From Sphingobium sp. AP50 (GTDB lineage: Bacteria; Pseudomonadota; Alphaproteobacteria; Sphingomonadales; Sphingomonadaceae): a DNA stretch of 64,000 nucleotides. Below, piece by piece: positions 1 through 9,082 of this stretch. The position numbers were made by a program, and so were the translations under genes. The number at the start of each line of letters is the position of its first letter. Within the stretch, counting starts at the first letter, position 1. The notes beneath the pieces were generated by a model, which saw only the letters and a list, made by a program, of their open reading frames with translations, made no database searches and had not been told where the DNA came from. The stretch is from contig NZ_FNYZ01000018.1 of NCBI RefSeq assembly GCF_900109095.1, positions 46,936 to 110,935 on the forward strand. The letters run 5' to 3'.

Positions 1-1
1 T

Positions 2-967
2 CAGTGGCGCAGCCTGACAGGCGTTTACGGCGCATTCGATTCCCTGCCAAAGGGGCAACATCAACTGCCGGTGGCAAGAGCGCTGACATCGGACATGCTC
101 GCAGGAGCGGTGCTGCGGCAGACCTGTCCCATGGTTGTTTCAGGCGAGATATATTGGGGACCATATGTACCCAATGGCGTGAAATTCCTCTGGCACGGCG
201 ACATGGCCTGCCCGATCAAGGCCCATGGACTGGATGCGCCAATAACGCCGCCCGCCACGCAGCATGGGTGCGAACTGGTGCGTTTCATGCGCAGGCATCC
301 GGCTCGCGATGATTGGTCTCCCAGGGTCAGGCAGGGGGTGGCGGCGATCGCGGACCATGTTTCGACCCATGGTCAGCCCCGACCCGAGCGCATCCTCAGT
401 CTGCTTCTGACCGGCGTATGCGCGGAAGCTGTGGACGCAGATTTGCTGCACACGGAAGACACAAGAATGGCCGCGAAACTCGCACTCAATGCGCTTGCGA
501 CCATGTCCACCTTCGATGGCGTGTCCTGGAACGCAATGGAAACGGATTTTGGGCAATTGCATCTGGAAGAGACTGCCCGCAGCGTGCTGATCTGGCATGA
601 CCCGTCGAGAAGCGTTGGACAGATGCAACGCGAGCTGGGCGCCTGGATGAACGACACCGCCCCACATCCAGACCTGCTTGTCATCGGAAAGTCGCCGCTG
701 GGCGAACTGCCGGACGGACCCATCAGGCCCGAGCGGCGCGATGACATCACGACCGCCCCCCCAACGCATGTTGCCGTCGGCGCCACGGGTGCCCTGGCCC
801 TCATGAGGGATGATATTGGCAGTCCTAAATTACGGCGTCGGGCAGCATCCGTCAGCCTGCAGCGCCTAGCTGCTATCTACGGCGATTACGAACAGAATAA
901 TGAGGACGAAAAGATCCAGTCGTTCCTCGCGTATCTCACCGACTGCCTGAAGGACGAAGCTGCATGA
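2..967 (+). CDS. Unknown first gene of SMC-ATPase operon (5' cut by window edge)
   Basis: The frame is open from the first bases to the stop at 965-967, so the true start probably lies left of the window; a GTG at 71 is the first internal start. At least 321 residues are visible and I recognise no family. The C-terminal end is acidic and helical. The stop overlaps the next gene's ATG by 4 bp (964-967), so it is translationally coupled to the 193-residue protein and the SMC-like ATPase. By position it could be the effector of a Lamassu-like or ABC-three-component defence operon. That is inference from layout only, because the effector domain would lie in the missing N-terminus. Confidence 0.7.
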   Translation, partial: QWRSLTGVYGAFDSLPKGQHQLPVARALTSDMLAGAVLRQTCPMVVSGEIYWGPYVPNGVKFLWHGDMACPIKAHGLDAPITPPATQHGCELVRFMRRHPARDDWSPRVRQGVAAIADHVSTHGQPRPERILSLLLTGVCAEAVDADLLHTEDTRMAAKLALNALATMSTFDGVSWNAMETDFGQLHLEETARSVLIWHDPSRSVGQMQRELGAWMNDTAPHPDLLVIGKSPLGELPDGPIRPERRDDITTAPPTHVAVGATGALALMRDDIGSPKLRRRAASVSLQRLAAIYGDYEQNNEDEKIQSFLAYLTDCLKDEAA

Positions 968-1545
968 CGCACCCGGCTACCAACGGATCGGCCAGTGATG
1001 CCCTGGCACCGCTGTGCGCACGCGTAGCGCTGGAACCTGCTCCGTTGCCGACGGGGGATCCGGTCGCTTTTCCAGAGGGCGCCGGCCTATGGCAGAGCAG
1101 CTACGCCAGGTTGCTGCTTTGGCCCGTTACGTCGCTAGAAACCAGTATGTTCCGCAAAGAGGCGATCATTGCCGAGGGCGTTCTTGACAGACTTCTTGAA
1201 GCGGAAAGCCATAAGGAGCGCAGACCCACTGTCGATGGGTATCTTGTGCTGGCCCTGCCTCAGGCTCCGAGCGAGGATGACCGCGAACTGGTGACCGCTC
1301 TGGAGCTGTCTCCGCGAATTTGTCGCAAGCACTGCATTTGGCCTGCCGTCATTAAGGATGATGCCAACCAGAATTCAGGTTGGCATCGAATAGCAGATGT
1401 GACGGTCGTTGGTCTGCCTGATGGAAAGACCGCTGCGGAAGGCGCATTCTGGCCGACCCTTGATGAGGAATCCACAGCGTTTTGGAAGGAGATTAATCCG
1501 GTTGACCAGAATCCTGTACCAACCGAGGCGGGAGGCGCTGCATGA
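964..1545 (+). CDS. Small middle component of SMC-ATPase operon (193 aa)
   Basis: A 193-residue soluble protein with no signal peptide or membrane segment. It overlaps the preceding gene by 4 bp (ATGA) and the following ATPase by 4 bp (1542-1545), so the three proteins are probably made in fixed proportion. I recognise no catalytic motif. Its size and place between a putative effector and an SMC-like ATPase match the small middle subunits of Lamassu (LmuC) and ABC-three-component systems. That match is of organisation, not of sequence, and the function remains unknown. Confidence 0.75.
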   Translation: MTHPATNGSASDALAPLCARVALEPAPLPTGDPVAFPEGAGLWQSSYARLLLWPVTSLETSMFRKEAIIAEGVLDRLLEAESHKERRPTVDGYLVLALPQAPSEDDRELVTALELSPRICRKHCIWPAVIKDDANQNSGWHRIADVTVVGLPDGKTAAEGAFWPTLDEESTAFWKEINPVDQNPVPTEAGGAA

Positions 1546-4403
1546 CCCAGGCAATTCGTATCTCCAAAATGATGGTCAAAGCGGTTAGAGGCATAACCGA
1601 TCCGATCACATTCGACTTCTCTGCGCCCATTACCGTCGTCTACGCACCTAACGGAACAGGCAAGACGACCATGTGCGAGGCAGCCGAATGGCTGCTCACA
1701 GGCGTGGTCCACAGGCTTCGCGATGGCAAGGGCTTCGATACAGAGCTGCTGCGGTCACGCTTCTGCGAGGATATCGATCCGTCGGTAGAAGCGGCTATGT
1801 ATCTGGGCGATGCCCCGCTTCATCTGGAACGAAAGGCTGACTTGAACGGGCAATCGGCTAAATTCGGCGAAAAACATGATGAACCAAAGGCAATCCGGCC
1901 AGGCGAACTGCTTGCGAAGATCGCGCCGGTCGCTGCGGCGCAAGAGAGCCACCCGGTCCGCGCCATAAATTTGCGCCAGCAATGGCTGAGGGGCACGCGG
2001 TTCCTATCCTCCGACAAGCTCTCGGCGCTCGTTGATTCCGACGACGACACAGTCGATGTCCGCAAACAGGTCTTTGCCGACCTGCTTGGCATTCGTCATT
2101 TGCTGGACGCCGAGACCAGGTGCAACAAATTCATCGCCGACCATGCCGCCCAGCTGCGGACGTTAGGCGCTGAAATTGACCGCCGGACCGATCAGATCGA
2201 GAGACTTCAGGCAGAAATGGAGGCGAGAAAAGCGCAAGGTCCGCATTTTTCACTCGATGCAATCATGGCGCACATTCTGCAACATCTAGGCCCGGCTTAT
2301 GACGGCATCGCTTATGCCGATCCGGGACATGCGATCCCGGCCCTGACGGCGCATCTCGAAGAGCGAAAGAGCCAGCTCCTGCGCAAGGGCCAGACACTGC
2401 GCGCGCTCGAGGCCCGATGGGATGCGGCCCAGCATGATAAGGTTTTGATCAGCGAACTCACCGGACGGGAGCGCGCTCTTAGCGATCAGACCATAGCGCT
2501 CGCCGAAAAGGTGGCCAGGCTCGAAGAGGCGTATACGACCTCTACAACAAGGCGTCGGGCCCTTGGAAAGACCTTGCGTGTGCTTGCAGGTACGCGCGAC
2601 GATCTCATCTTACTGGCCAACAGCATCACACAGGATTTACCGTCCCTCCCGACGGCGCGCGCAAAAAATCTCAGCTTCGTGCAGCTATTGGACGCAGTGC
2701 CGGAATGCGCGTGGTCAGAGGAAACCATAAATGGGCGTCACGCGCGTCTCGCCGAGGCGAGGGAGGCACGTACAGCCTATCTCCGGAGCATCCGCCACCG
2801 CACGACCCTGGAAGCAGAGTTGTCGATCATCGAGGCTGGCCTCGCGACCGAAAGCGAGAGTCTGGAACTGAAGGCCAAAGCCGATCAGCTTGCCCGGATA
2901 GCGGACCAGGCAAGCGATCGCCTAAAGGCGACCCAGGGGCCTGTCGCGCAGCTCCAGGCTACCGCACGCCAGCTTCTGCTCCAGGAACACCCGCTGGAAA
3001 CGGACGAATGCCCTTTATGCAGACATGAGTGGGGCAGCGTCATGCAGTTGCGCGCAGCCATTGAGGATGCGCTCGGTTCAGCGCCCGCTCTGGTGAAGGC
3101 CGCCCAGGCAGAGGCTGTCGCAACATCGCAAGCCGCAGATGATGCCAGAGCCCGCGTTGCGTCAGCCGACAAGCGGGCAGATCGTGCGCAAAGCGTCAAA
3201 GCCCACATAGCCGATCTGGGCCTGGTCGCCGACAGGTTCGTCCGCGTGATGAACGATCTTGGTCTCAGCCCGCATGTCGACCAGGCGATTGAGGACGAAG
3301 ATCAACGCCTGGCGGTCGCAGCCAGACTTGCCAAGCTCACCGATGGCTTTGAGGCTGCACAGATTTTTCAGCCCCAGACAGATGACCTGAAAGCCGTACT
3401 GGATTTTCCGGCATCTGAACTCACGACGCGTGTCGAAGCCAGGATCTGGGAAGCAACCCAGGAAGCCCGCATCCAACTCGAATCCGTAGTTCTGGAGATA
3501 AGCAGGATCGAAAACGATCGAAGCGAAGCGCGCGCATATTATGCAGGTCAGATGGAGCGACTGAAAGAAGCACAAACATTGCTCGTAAGCGCCCGAGAAA
3601 ATGTCGCCGAATTCGATATGCTATGGACGGATATCTTGCCCGAAGCGGAACCCACGCTCAACATCCTGAGCGAAGCGCTCAAGGGGATGAGCCACGAACG
3701 GTTGGAGCTCAACGAAGTCGAGGGGCAACTTTCTGCGGCAAACGCTGTTTGGGATATCGAAAAGCAGCACGTTCAACTCTCGGCGCTGAGTGAGGGTCTC
3801 AATCCGATCCGGAAGGAGCATGAAACGCTCGATCGCCAGATCAAGGCGGCACGCCGTGCAGCGGCAACCTTCAGCACCAGCTATCAGGAGGTAAGTTCCC
3901 AGCAATTCAGGGAACTGGAACAGGTCGTCAATCCGCTGTTTGCCCGCATGCATGCAAATCATGTCTTCGACAATGTCACACTGGGTAGCGCGGCCCAACC
4001 GATGCACTGGAGCGCCAGTGCCCAGGGCAAGGGCTTTGAGCCAGGCACGGATTTCAGCCAGGGACAGCGACAGGATTTCGCCCTCGCGCTCTTCCTTGCT
4101 CGCGCCCGCGGGATTGGAGGCACCTTCTTTCTCGATGAGCCCATGACGCATCTGGATGATCTCAACAGGGTGGGGCTGCTGGACATTTTCCGGGCAACCG
4201 TGATGGAAAGCAGCAACCGGCTCAATATAGTCCTCACCACGGCAAGCCGGTCGCTGGCTCGGCACCTGATCGAGAAATTTGCGGCCATAAAAGAGGTGCC
4301 GACGCCAGAAGGGGTCTCGCCACCCCTGAGAGTTATTGAACTTGGAGGCAATGGCAGATCCGGGGTGACGATGACGCAGGTCTATCCAGCCCAAGCAGCG
4401 TGA
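1542..4403 (+). CDS. Rad50/SMC-like ATPase with zinc-hook motif, putative defence ATPase
   Basis: A 953-residue ABC-type ATPase of the RecF/Rad50/SMC superfamily. The N-terminus has a Walker A motif, APNGTGKTT, at about residues 35-43. Long Glu/Ala/Arg-rich helices suggest coiled coils from about 190-480 and 500-790. Between them lies a CPLC sequence (Cys490, Cys493), as expected for a Rad50-type zinc hook. The C-terminus has a signature-like SQGQRQ, then a Walker B strand ending Asp865-Glu866 in FFLDEP, and a D-loop with HLDD. It is the last gene of a three-gene overlapping operon. Related ATPases act on DNA ends or sense foreign DNA in Rad50, Wadjet, Lamassu and ABC-3C systems. ATPase identity is secure; the defence role is inference. 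Confidence 0.88.
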   Translation: MTQAIRISKMMVKAVRGITDPITFDFSAPITVVYAPNGTGKTTMCEAAEWLLTGVVHRLRDGKGFDTELLRSRFCEDIDPSVEAAMYLGDAPLHLERKADLNGQSAKFGEKHDEPKAIRPGELLAKIAPVAAAQESHPVRAINLRQQWLRGTRFLSSDKLSALVDSDDDTVDVRKQVFADLLGIRHLLDAETRCNKFIADHAAQLRTLGAEIDRRTDQIERLQAEMEARKAQGPHFSLDAIMAHILQHLGPAYDGIAYADPGHAIPALTAHLEERKSQLLRKGQTLRALEARWDAAQHDKVLISELTGRERALSDQTIALAEKVARLEEAYTTSTTRRRALGKTLRVLAGTRDDLILLANSITQDLPSLPTARAKNLSFVQLLDAVPECAWSEETINGRHARLAEAREARTAYLRSIRHRTTLEAELSIIEAGLATESESLELKAKADQLARIADQASDRLKATQGPVAQLQATARQLLLQEHPLETDECPLCRHEWGSVMQLRAAIEDALGSAPALVKAAQAEAVATSQAADDARARVASADKRADRAQSVKAHIADLGLVADRFVRVMNDLGLSPHVDQAIEDEDQRLAVAARLAKLTDGFEAAQIFQPQTDDLKAVLDFPASELTTRVEARIWEATQEARIQLESVVLEISRIENDRSEARAYYAGQMERLKEAQTLLVSARENVAEFDMLWTDILPEAEPTLNILSEALKGMSHERLELNEVEGQLSAANAVWDIEKQHVQLSALSEGLNPIRKEHETLDRQIKAARRAAATFSTSYQEVSSQQFRELEQVVNPLFARMHANHVFDNVTLGSAAQPMHWSASAQGKGFEPGTDFSQGQRQDFALALFLARARGIGGTFFLDEPMTHLDDLNRVGLLDIFRATVMESSNRLNIVLTTASRSLARHLIEKFAAIKEVPTPEGVSPPLRVIELGGNGRSGVTMTQVYPAQAA

Positions 4404-4686
4404 GCGGGGTTCAGCGTCAAAGGCGCCTCACTATACGAGCGGCACAATATCTGGATAGATTACCGATATGATATTGGTGGGTAGATTTGAGGAGACGAAG
4501 AGGCTTGCCTAAAGGGCAGTCACAGACGGCGCGATCGCATAGAAGCACGGCCAGGGCGAACGCCCCCAGCCTTACCGAACAAAATTTGAGGGATCATAGT
4601 TGCGCTTGAGGTTAGCCCAAACTCGCAGGGGTGAGTTGAGATCATTTGCCTTTATATGCGCGATACCAATCATAAAAGGATCGCAG

Positions 4687-5160
4687 ATGGAAACGACCAA
4701 TATCGATGACGCAGGCGAATTGCTTGTAACATTGACAGCAGATATCGTTGCAGCTCATGTTTCCAACAACAGCGTGGCGGTAGGTGATGTCGCCACTCTG
4801 ATCGCTAACATTCATAGCGCTCTTACCGGACTTTCCAAGCCCGCTCAGCCTCATGTGGAAAAGCCGGAACCCGCTGTCTCAATTCGTGCGTCGATAAAGC
4901 CCGATTTCATCGTCTGCCTAGAAGATGGCAAGAAACTTAAGATGCTCAAGCGGCACCTTATGACGCATTATCAGATGACTCCTGACGATTACCGCGCCAA
5001 ATGGGGCCTGCCCGCTGATTATCCAATGGTTGCCCCGAACTACGCGCAGCAGCGCAAGGAACTGGCCCATAAAATCGGCCTGGGTCGCAAGCCCGTACAG
5101 AATGGCAAGGCTGCCGCGCCAAAGGCAACGAAAAAGACTGCCAAAGCGCCTGCCGACTAA
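4687..5160 (+). CDS. mucR: MucR/Ros-family transcriptional regulator
   Basis: A 157-residue protein of the Ros/MucR family. The N-terminal helical part (LLVTLTADIVAAHVSNNSV) is the oligomerisation region. The DNA-binding core at about 77-130 has CLEDGKKLKMLKRHLMTHY, followed by MTPDDYRAKWGLPADYPMVAPNYAQQR and a Lys/Ala-rich tail. In canonical Ros the core has C-x2-C; here Asp replaces the second Cys, as in some rhizobial Ml/MucR proteins. I chose ATG 4687 over an upstream in-frame ATG at 4600 because it has AAAGGA about 8 bases before it and gives the normal family length. Family members are heterochromatin-like repressors of AT-rich promoters, and AT-rich DNA lies just downstream. Confidence 0.9.
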   Translation: METTNIDDAGELLVTLTADIVAAHVSNNSVAVGDVATLIANIHSALTGLSKPAQPHVEKPEPAVSIRASIKPDFIVCLEDGKKLKMLKRHLMTHYQMTPDDYRAKWGLPADYPMVAPNYAQQRKELAHKIGLGRKPVQNGKAAAPKATKKTAKAPAD

Positions 5161-5173
5161 CAAGCAAACTGGC

Positions 5174-5213
5174 CGGCGTGATCGAGATGGTCCCGTCCGC
5201 TACGATCACGCCG
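5174..5213. repeat. 11-bp inverted repeat downstream of mucR
   Basis: CGGCGTGATCG at 5174-5184 is matched exactly by CGATCACGCCG at 5203-5213 with an 18-base spacer. No T-run follows, so it is not a typical intrinsic terminator. The half-site core GGCGTGAT recurs in a palindrome upstream of the second MucR gene at 20938-20950, which makes a protein-binding site possible. Confidence 0.5.
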
Positions 5214-5265
5214 ATGCCGCCCCACGATATAGACAGGCAAATGAGAGGTTCACACTCAAGCGCGT

Positions 5266-5436
5266 ATGAACGTCCACTGCCTGCTAAAACGCCACATGGG
5301 CGCATGGTGTAAAGCCGCGCGCGACCATGATGTTGATGATGATGCCAGCAGCATTGCGACGCATCCGGGTGAAATCGTGGTCATAAAAAACTTCAACGCG
5401 GTCGATCTACGTCAATATATTGCGAGTGCCGCATAG
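5266..5436 (+). CDS. Small hypothetical protein (56 aa)
   Basis: An ATG-started frame of 56 codons with an ordinary amino-acid mix and a short acidic run (DHDVDDDASS). It lies between mucR and the caspase-like gene. A GAGAGG sequence is about 17 bases before the start, which is too far for a convincing ribosome site. No family is recognised, and it could be a spurious frame. Confidence 0.35.
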   Translation: MNVHCLLKRHMGAWCKAARDHDVDDDASSIATHPGEIVVIKNFNAVDLRQYIASAA

Positions 5437-5770
5437 GTCGGGCACCCAATGACATCGGCTATCATGCCTGTCTGCGATGGCTCGCCCTATTCCATGGCGG
5501 CACATGGCGTAAACTTCAAAAAAATTCATTCTTATCTACTGACATATCTGGAACGTGCATAATATCCAATATCGTTATTTTTCTGGAATAACGCCCATTG
5601 ACGAATCAATAACTGTTGATATCCTTAAATCGAAACACGAATAAAATTCGGTCGCGCGAATTCTTTTAGATAATGATTATATCCGAAATGTTACGCGGAC
5701 CATCTCTCGATAGCAGTATTTCTTGAGGCGCTTCCGCAGACATTCGCGCAAGAGCGTCCTGGAGGAAAGC
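5437..5770. other. AT-rich intergenic region before caspase gene
   Basis: About 330 bases without a convincing gene. The part from about 5520 to 5700 is much more AT-rich than the surrounding DNA (runs such as aaaaaattcattcttatct and tcgttatttttctgg). It probably carries the promoter of the caspase-like gene and is the kind of AT-rich DNA that MucR/H-NS-type proteins bind. No single promoter can be fixed by eye. Confidence 0.45.
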
Positions 5771-6589
5771 ATGGCCAAGGGAATTTCGCTTCATATCGGT
5801 TTAAATCTCGTAGACCCGGCCCATTATGATGGATGGTCTGGACCACTCAATGCCTGCGAGGCCGATGCCCATGCAATGGCGGACCTCTGCAGCCGCCAGG
5901 GATTTACCGCGCGCAAGTTGCTGACACAGGCGGCGACGCGCGAAGCGGTTCTTGCCCAGTTTGATACACTGGCGAGCGAGCTTGCCAATGGCGACACCCT
6001 GATCATCAGCTATTCGGGCCATGGCGGACAGCTTCCAGACCGCAACAAGGATGAGGCAGACGGTCTGGATGAAACCTGGTGTCTCTATAACGGCCAACTC
6101 ATTGACGATGAGATATACAGCGCCTGGGCGAAATTTACCTCAGGAGTCAGGATCGCCGTCTTCTCCGACAGCTGCCACAGCGGCACTATCCTGAAATATT
6201 GGCGGACTCCACGCTTCTCACTGGGATCGCTTGAAACACCTGCCTGGGCGGCAGCAAGGCTCATGCCAGCTGAGATCGTACCACGCACCTATTATAAGAA
6301 TCGCGAATTTTATGACGCGCTTCTCTCAAAAGCTGCGCCAGGGGAGCCGGCATGCTCGGTCATCCTCGTCTCAGGCTGTCAGGACAATCAGCTTTCGATG
6401 GATGGTCCTTTCAATGGCGCCTTCACCGGCGCCCTGCTCTCCACATGGAGCGATGACAGCTTTACCGGGAGCTATAAGGCACTTGCAAAGGCGGTGCGGG
6501 CAAAACTGCCGTCTGATCAGTCGCCAAACTACATGACGGTGGGCTCTACAAACGCCGCCTTCGAACAGGGCCGCGCCTTCAGTCTCTAA
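5771..6589 (+). CDS. Caspase-family (peptidase C14, orthocaspase-like) protein
   Basis: A 272-residue caspase-hemoglobinase-fold peptidase. Both catalytic elements are visible: His84 in IISYSGHGG and Cys135 in VFSDSCHSG. Between them, DEADGLDETWCLYNG resembles the substrate-pocket segment of type I metacaspases and orthocaspases, which usually cleave after basic residues. No signal peptide is seen, so it is probably cytoplasmic. ATG 5771 is chosen because GGAGG lies 6-10 bases before it and the caspase strand begins at once; an upstream in-frame start at 5723 adds only a basic leader. A 48-bp gap separates it from the next, exported protein. Bacterial caspases occur in defence and cell-death systems; its target is unknown. 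Confidence 0.88.
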   Translation: MAKGISLHIGLNLVDPAHYDGWSGPLNACEADAHAMADLCSRQGFTARKLLTQAATREAVLAQFDTLASELANGDTLIISYSGHGGQLPDRNKDEADGLDETWCLYNGQLIDDEIYSAWAKFTSGVRIAVFSDSCHSGTILKYWRTPRFSLGSLETPAWAAARLMPAEIVPRTYYKNREFYDALLSKAAPGEPACSVILVSGCQDNQLSMDGPFNGAFTGALLSTWSDDSFTGSYKALAKAVRAKLPSDQSPNYMTVGSTNAAFEQGRAFSL

Positions 6590-6637
6590 ACGCTGCAGCG
6601 CCTTTTGCCGCGCTGCGCAGCTCTCAAGGACAACAAC

Positions 6638-7996
6638 ATGCTATTAAAGCTTATTGCAGCGACGCTCCTGCTCGCGGCCGCGACGCAGGTCGGCGCACAG
6701 GAAGTCACATATCAACTGCCACGTTCGACGGTCATTGCCGGGTGGCAGGCGCGCCTCATCCGCTGCCCCACCCTCGATGCCCCCAAGCCCGATTATGTGA
6801 CCCAGGCTGTCGTAGCATCGACCGCGAAGCCCGGCGAACTTGTGCGCCTCAATCCCAACAGTCCATTTCTGGGCAGCCGAAAACTCGCGCTTACCTATTA
6901 TGAAAATGGCATGCTCAAGACGATCAATGCCGAAGGTGAAGGCAAAGGGGGAGCCGTCCTGGCTACCCTGGCCAAAACGGCGGCGGGTTTTGCCAGCTTC
7001 GGCGTCACCGGCACGCTCACGACCATGCTAGCGGCTAATGTTCCTCTCGGATCAAAGGGGGTCGTTTCGCCCATCTTCGAGCACAAGCTCAAGGTCGCAT
7101 GCAAATCCGATATCCTCAAAAAGGTTGCGCGCTGGCAGGACGTCTCCGACAGAATCGAGACGATAGAAGCCGCAGTCGCCAACGGGGTCGCGTTGGGCTC
7201 TATCCGCGCCGAAGTCCTGGAACAGCTGAAAACCGAACAAGCCGAACTTGAAGATGCGCTGACTCTCTCGACAAGCGTCACGCTCACGCAAAGCCGGGCA
7301 AAAGCCAAGGCCATTGGCGCGGCACGCCCTGACGGCAGTTACAGGGAGGCGTTCGATCTGCCCCCGATCAATCCCACATTATGGTTTGACACCGCCGAAC
7401 GCGAACAGATACCCGATATGAACGTCGGAAAAGGGGGCTTTTGCGCGCGTTTCATTGTATCGAAAGCAGCGTTCGCACGATCCGAACCGATCGAAACGCC
7501 AAGCTTGAAGGCGTGGCGTGCAGCCTATCTTAAGGACGGTGAATTAACGGCAACGAAGCGCCTGAACCACTTCGTCTACTTCAACCCCGCTTCCGTCGTT
7601 GTCGAACTGTGGGACAATCCAACCAAAGCCCCCTGCTCGCTCGATAGCGTCATAGACGATACGCTCACGAGGAAGACTGTTTCAGTCGCGCAATTCTCCG
7701 ATTATTTTATCCTCCCGCTCGGCAGCGGCATGTTTGAAACCAAAGGCTCGTCAGCAGAATTCACGGCAGAAGGTAAGATGGTCGCAATGGGCACCAATGC
7801 GGTGGGTGGCGGAAGTCAGTTTGCCGAAGCGCTTGCCGGAGGCCTGGCTGCGGCCGAGACCATGCGCGATGCCAAAACAGGTGCGATCCAGCGCAAGATC
7901 GATCGCCTTAAGGTAGAGAAGGAGTTGCGAGAATTGCAGGAGGAGAGCAGCAAGAATGCGGTCAAATCTGAAGGCGACCTCAAAGACGCCAATTGA
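6638..7996 (+). CDS. Secreted protein of unknown function next to caspase gene
   Basis: A 452-residue protein with a clear Sec signal peptide at residues 1-21 (LLKLIAATLLLAAATQVGAQ), so the mature protein is probably periplasmic. The start at 6638 follows AAGGA. A glycine-rich, mildly hydrophobic stretch lies near residues 100-135, an amphipathic helix near 170-215, and a charged coiled-coil-like tail near 410-450. Cysteines occur singly (about 40, 155, 270, 340) and could form disulfides. No family is recognised. It is probably co-transcribed with the caspase-like gene 48 bp upstream. Confidence 0.75.
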   Translation: MLLKLIAATLLLAAATQVGAQEVTYQLPRSTVIAGWQARLIRCPTLDAPKPDYVTQAVVASTAKPGELVRLNPNSPFLGSRKLALTYYENGMLKTINAEGEGKGGAVLATLAKTAAGFASFGVTGTLTTMLAANVPLGSKGVVSPIFEHKLKVACKSDILKKVARWQDVSDRIETIEAAVANGVALGSIRAEVLEQLKTEQAELEDALTLSTSVTLTQSRAKAKAIGAARPDGSYREAFDLPPINPTLWFDTAEREQIPDMNVGKGGFCARFIVSKAAFARSEPIETPSLKAWRAAYLKDGELTATKRLNHFVYFNPASVVVELWDNPTKAPCSLDSVIDDTLTRKTVSVAQFSDYFILPLGSGMFETKGSSAEFTAEGKMVAMGTNAVGGGSQFAEALAGGLAAAETMRDAKTGAIQRKIDRLKVEKELRELQEESSKNAVKSEGDLKDAN

Positions 7997-8156
7997 CCAG
8001 ATGTTGGCTTTGGCTTGGAACAAAAGGAGCGCGATAATCGACCGACGTGACGAAGCGCAGCATCACGAAGCAATTAAAATCTTATGATATCCTGTGTCGC
8101 TGATTGTCTCTTGGGGCCTCTATTGATAGGCTCAGGCCGGCTTGTTGGGGGATAGC

Positions 8157-8537
8157 ATGCGCAGTAAAATCACGCTTCTTGCTTGTGCGTCTCTGACATT
8201 GGCTTCAGAGACGGTGCAGGCAGCGCCGCGATGCCCCGATTGCGATGTCAGCGTGATAGTAGCGCGCAGCGATATCGGGTGCATCAGCCAAAGACTTCGG
8301 CGTCTGATCAGGGATGGACGCGATCCCATTCTTTTGCCCCTGTCTTGCCAGGCAGCCAAGGAAAAGGTCAGGATCGAGCCGGTGCCAGACCTCCGCAAAG
8401 CTCAGGAGACGGGCGCCGGCGGGTCTAAAGCCTATGCGCTTCTTACCAAGGATAGCGCCAGATGCCTGATGAAAAAGTTGAACGTGCGTCAGAGCATAGC
8501 GAATTCGTTGCAGATCGATCTGAAGAGCTGCCGATGA
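8157..8537 (+). CDS. Small secreted cysteine-containing protein
   Basis: A 126-residue protein with a signal peptide (MRSKITLLACASLTLASETVQA) followed by a CPDC pair near the mature N-terminus and further cysteines, suggesting a disulfide-bonded periplasmic protein. GGGGGAT lies 6-8 bases before ATG 8157; an in-frame ATG at 8142 is less likely. The stop overlaps the next gene's ATG by 4 bp (8534-8537). It heads a three-gene run ending in a CHAT protease. No family is recognised. Confidence 0.65.
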   Translation: MRSKITLLACASLTLASETVQAAPRCPDCDVSVIVARSDIGCISQRLRRLIRDGRDPILLPLSCQAAKEKVRIEPVPDLRKAQETGAGGSKAYALLTKDSARCLMKKLNVRQSIANSLQIDLKSCR

Positions 8538-9082
8538 ACCCGCCATGGCTACCGCGCACACTCATCGAACAGATAGAAGTGCTGGCCAAGCTTGCGTTGA
8601 TGATCGGTGCTGTGATCGCAGCGCGTGAATATTTCGATCAACGCAACGATATGCGTGTCACAAGGACACTTGAATTTGCCAGCCGGTTTGATGGTTCGGA
8701 ATATCTTGGGGTGCGCCAAGCAGTGGGCAAGGCGCTGGCGGAAAAGGCCCGCGCTCTGCGGACAGAAGCAGAGGCTGGCACAGACCGGCCAAAGGACCCA
8801 GAGCTGATTGCCGCCAGGGCGGACAAGGCAGCCTTGGCACTTGTGTTTGGAAGCGAGGGCAACAAGGGGCTCGAAAATGAGATTGGCCAGATAGCCGGCT
8901 TCTTCTCGAGCTTGCAGGTCTGTGTCGATCGCAACATCTGCGACGCAGAGACGGCGCACGCTGTGTTTGACGCCTATGCGAAATCTTTCTGGAGTAATTT
9001 CGAACCCTATTTCCGCGATTTGCAGCGAATCACCCCAGAAGCCGGTGCGGGCCTGGAGAAATTTGCAGGTACAAACGCATGA
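8534..9082 (+). CDS. Membrane-anchored protein coupled to CHAT protease
   Basis: A 182-residue protein with one hydrophobic segment at about residues 15-33 (VLAKLALMIGAVIAAREYF), then a soluble helical domain. The layout resembles small anchored proteins of the DUF4760 type, but I cannot confirm that. ATG 8534 overlaps the upstream stop, and its own stop overlaps the CHAT gene start at 9079, so the three genes are translationally coupled. It may tether or regulate the adjacent protease; this is inferred from coupling only. Confidence 0.7.
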   Translation: MNPPWLPRTLIEQIEVLAKLALMIGAVIAAREYFDQRNDMRVTRTLEFASRFDGSEYLGVRQAVGKALAEKARALRTEAEAGTDRPKDPELIAARADKAALALVFGSEGNKGLENEIGQIAGFFSSLQVCVDRNICDAETAHAVFDAYAKSFWSNFEPYFRDLQRITPEAGAGLEKFAGTNA

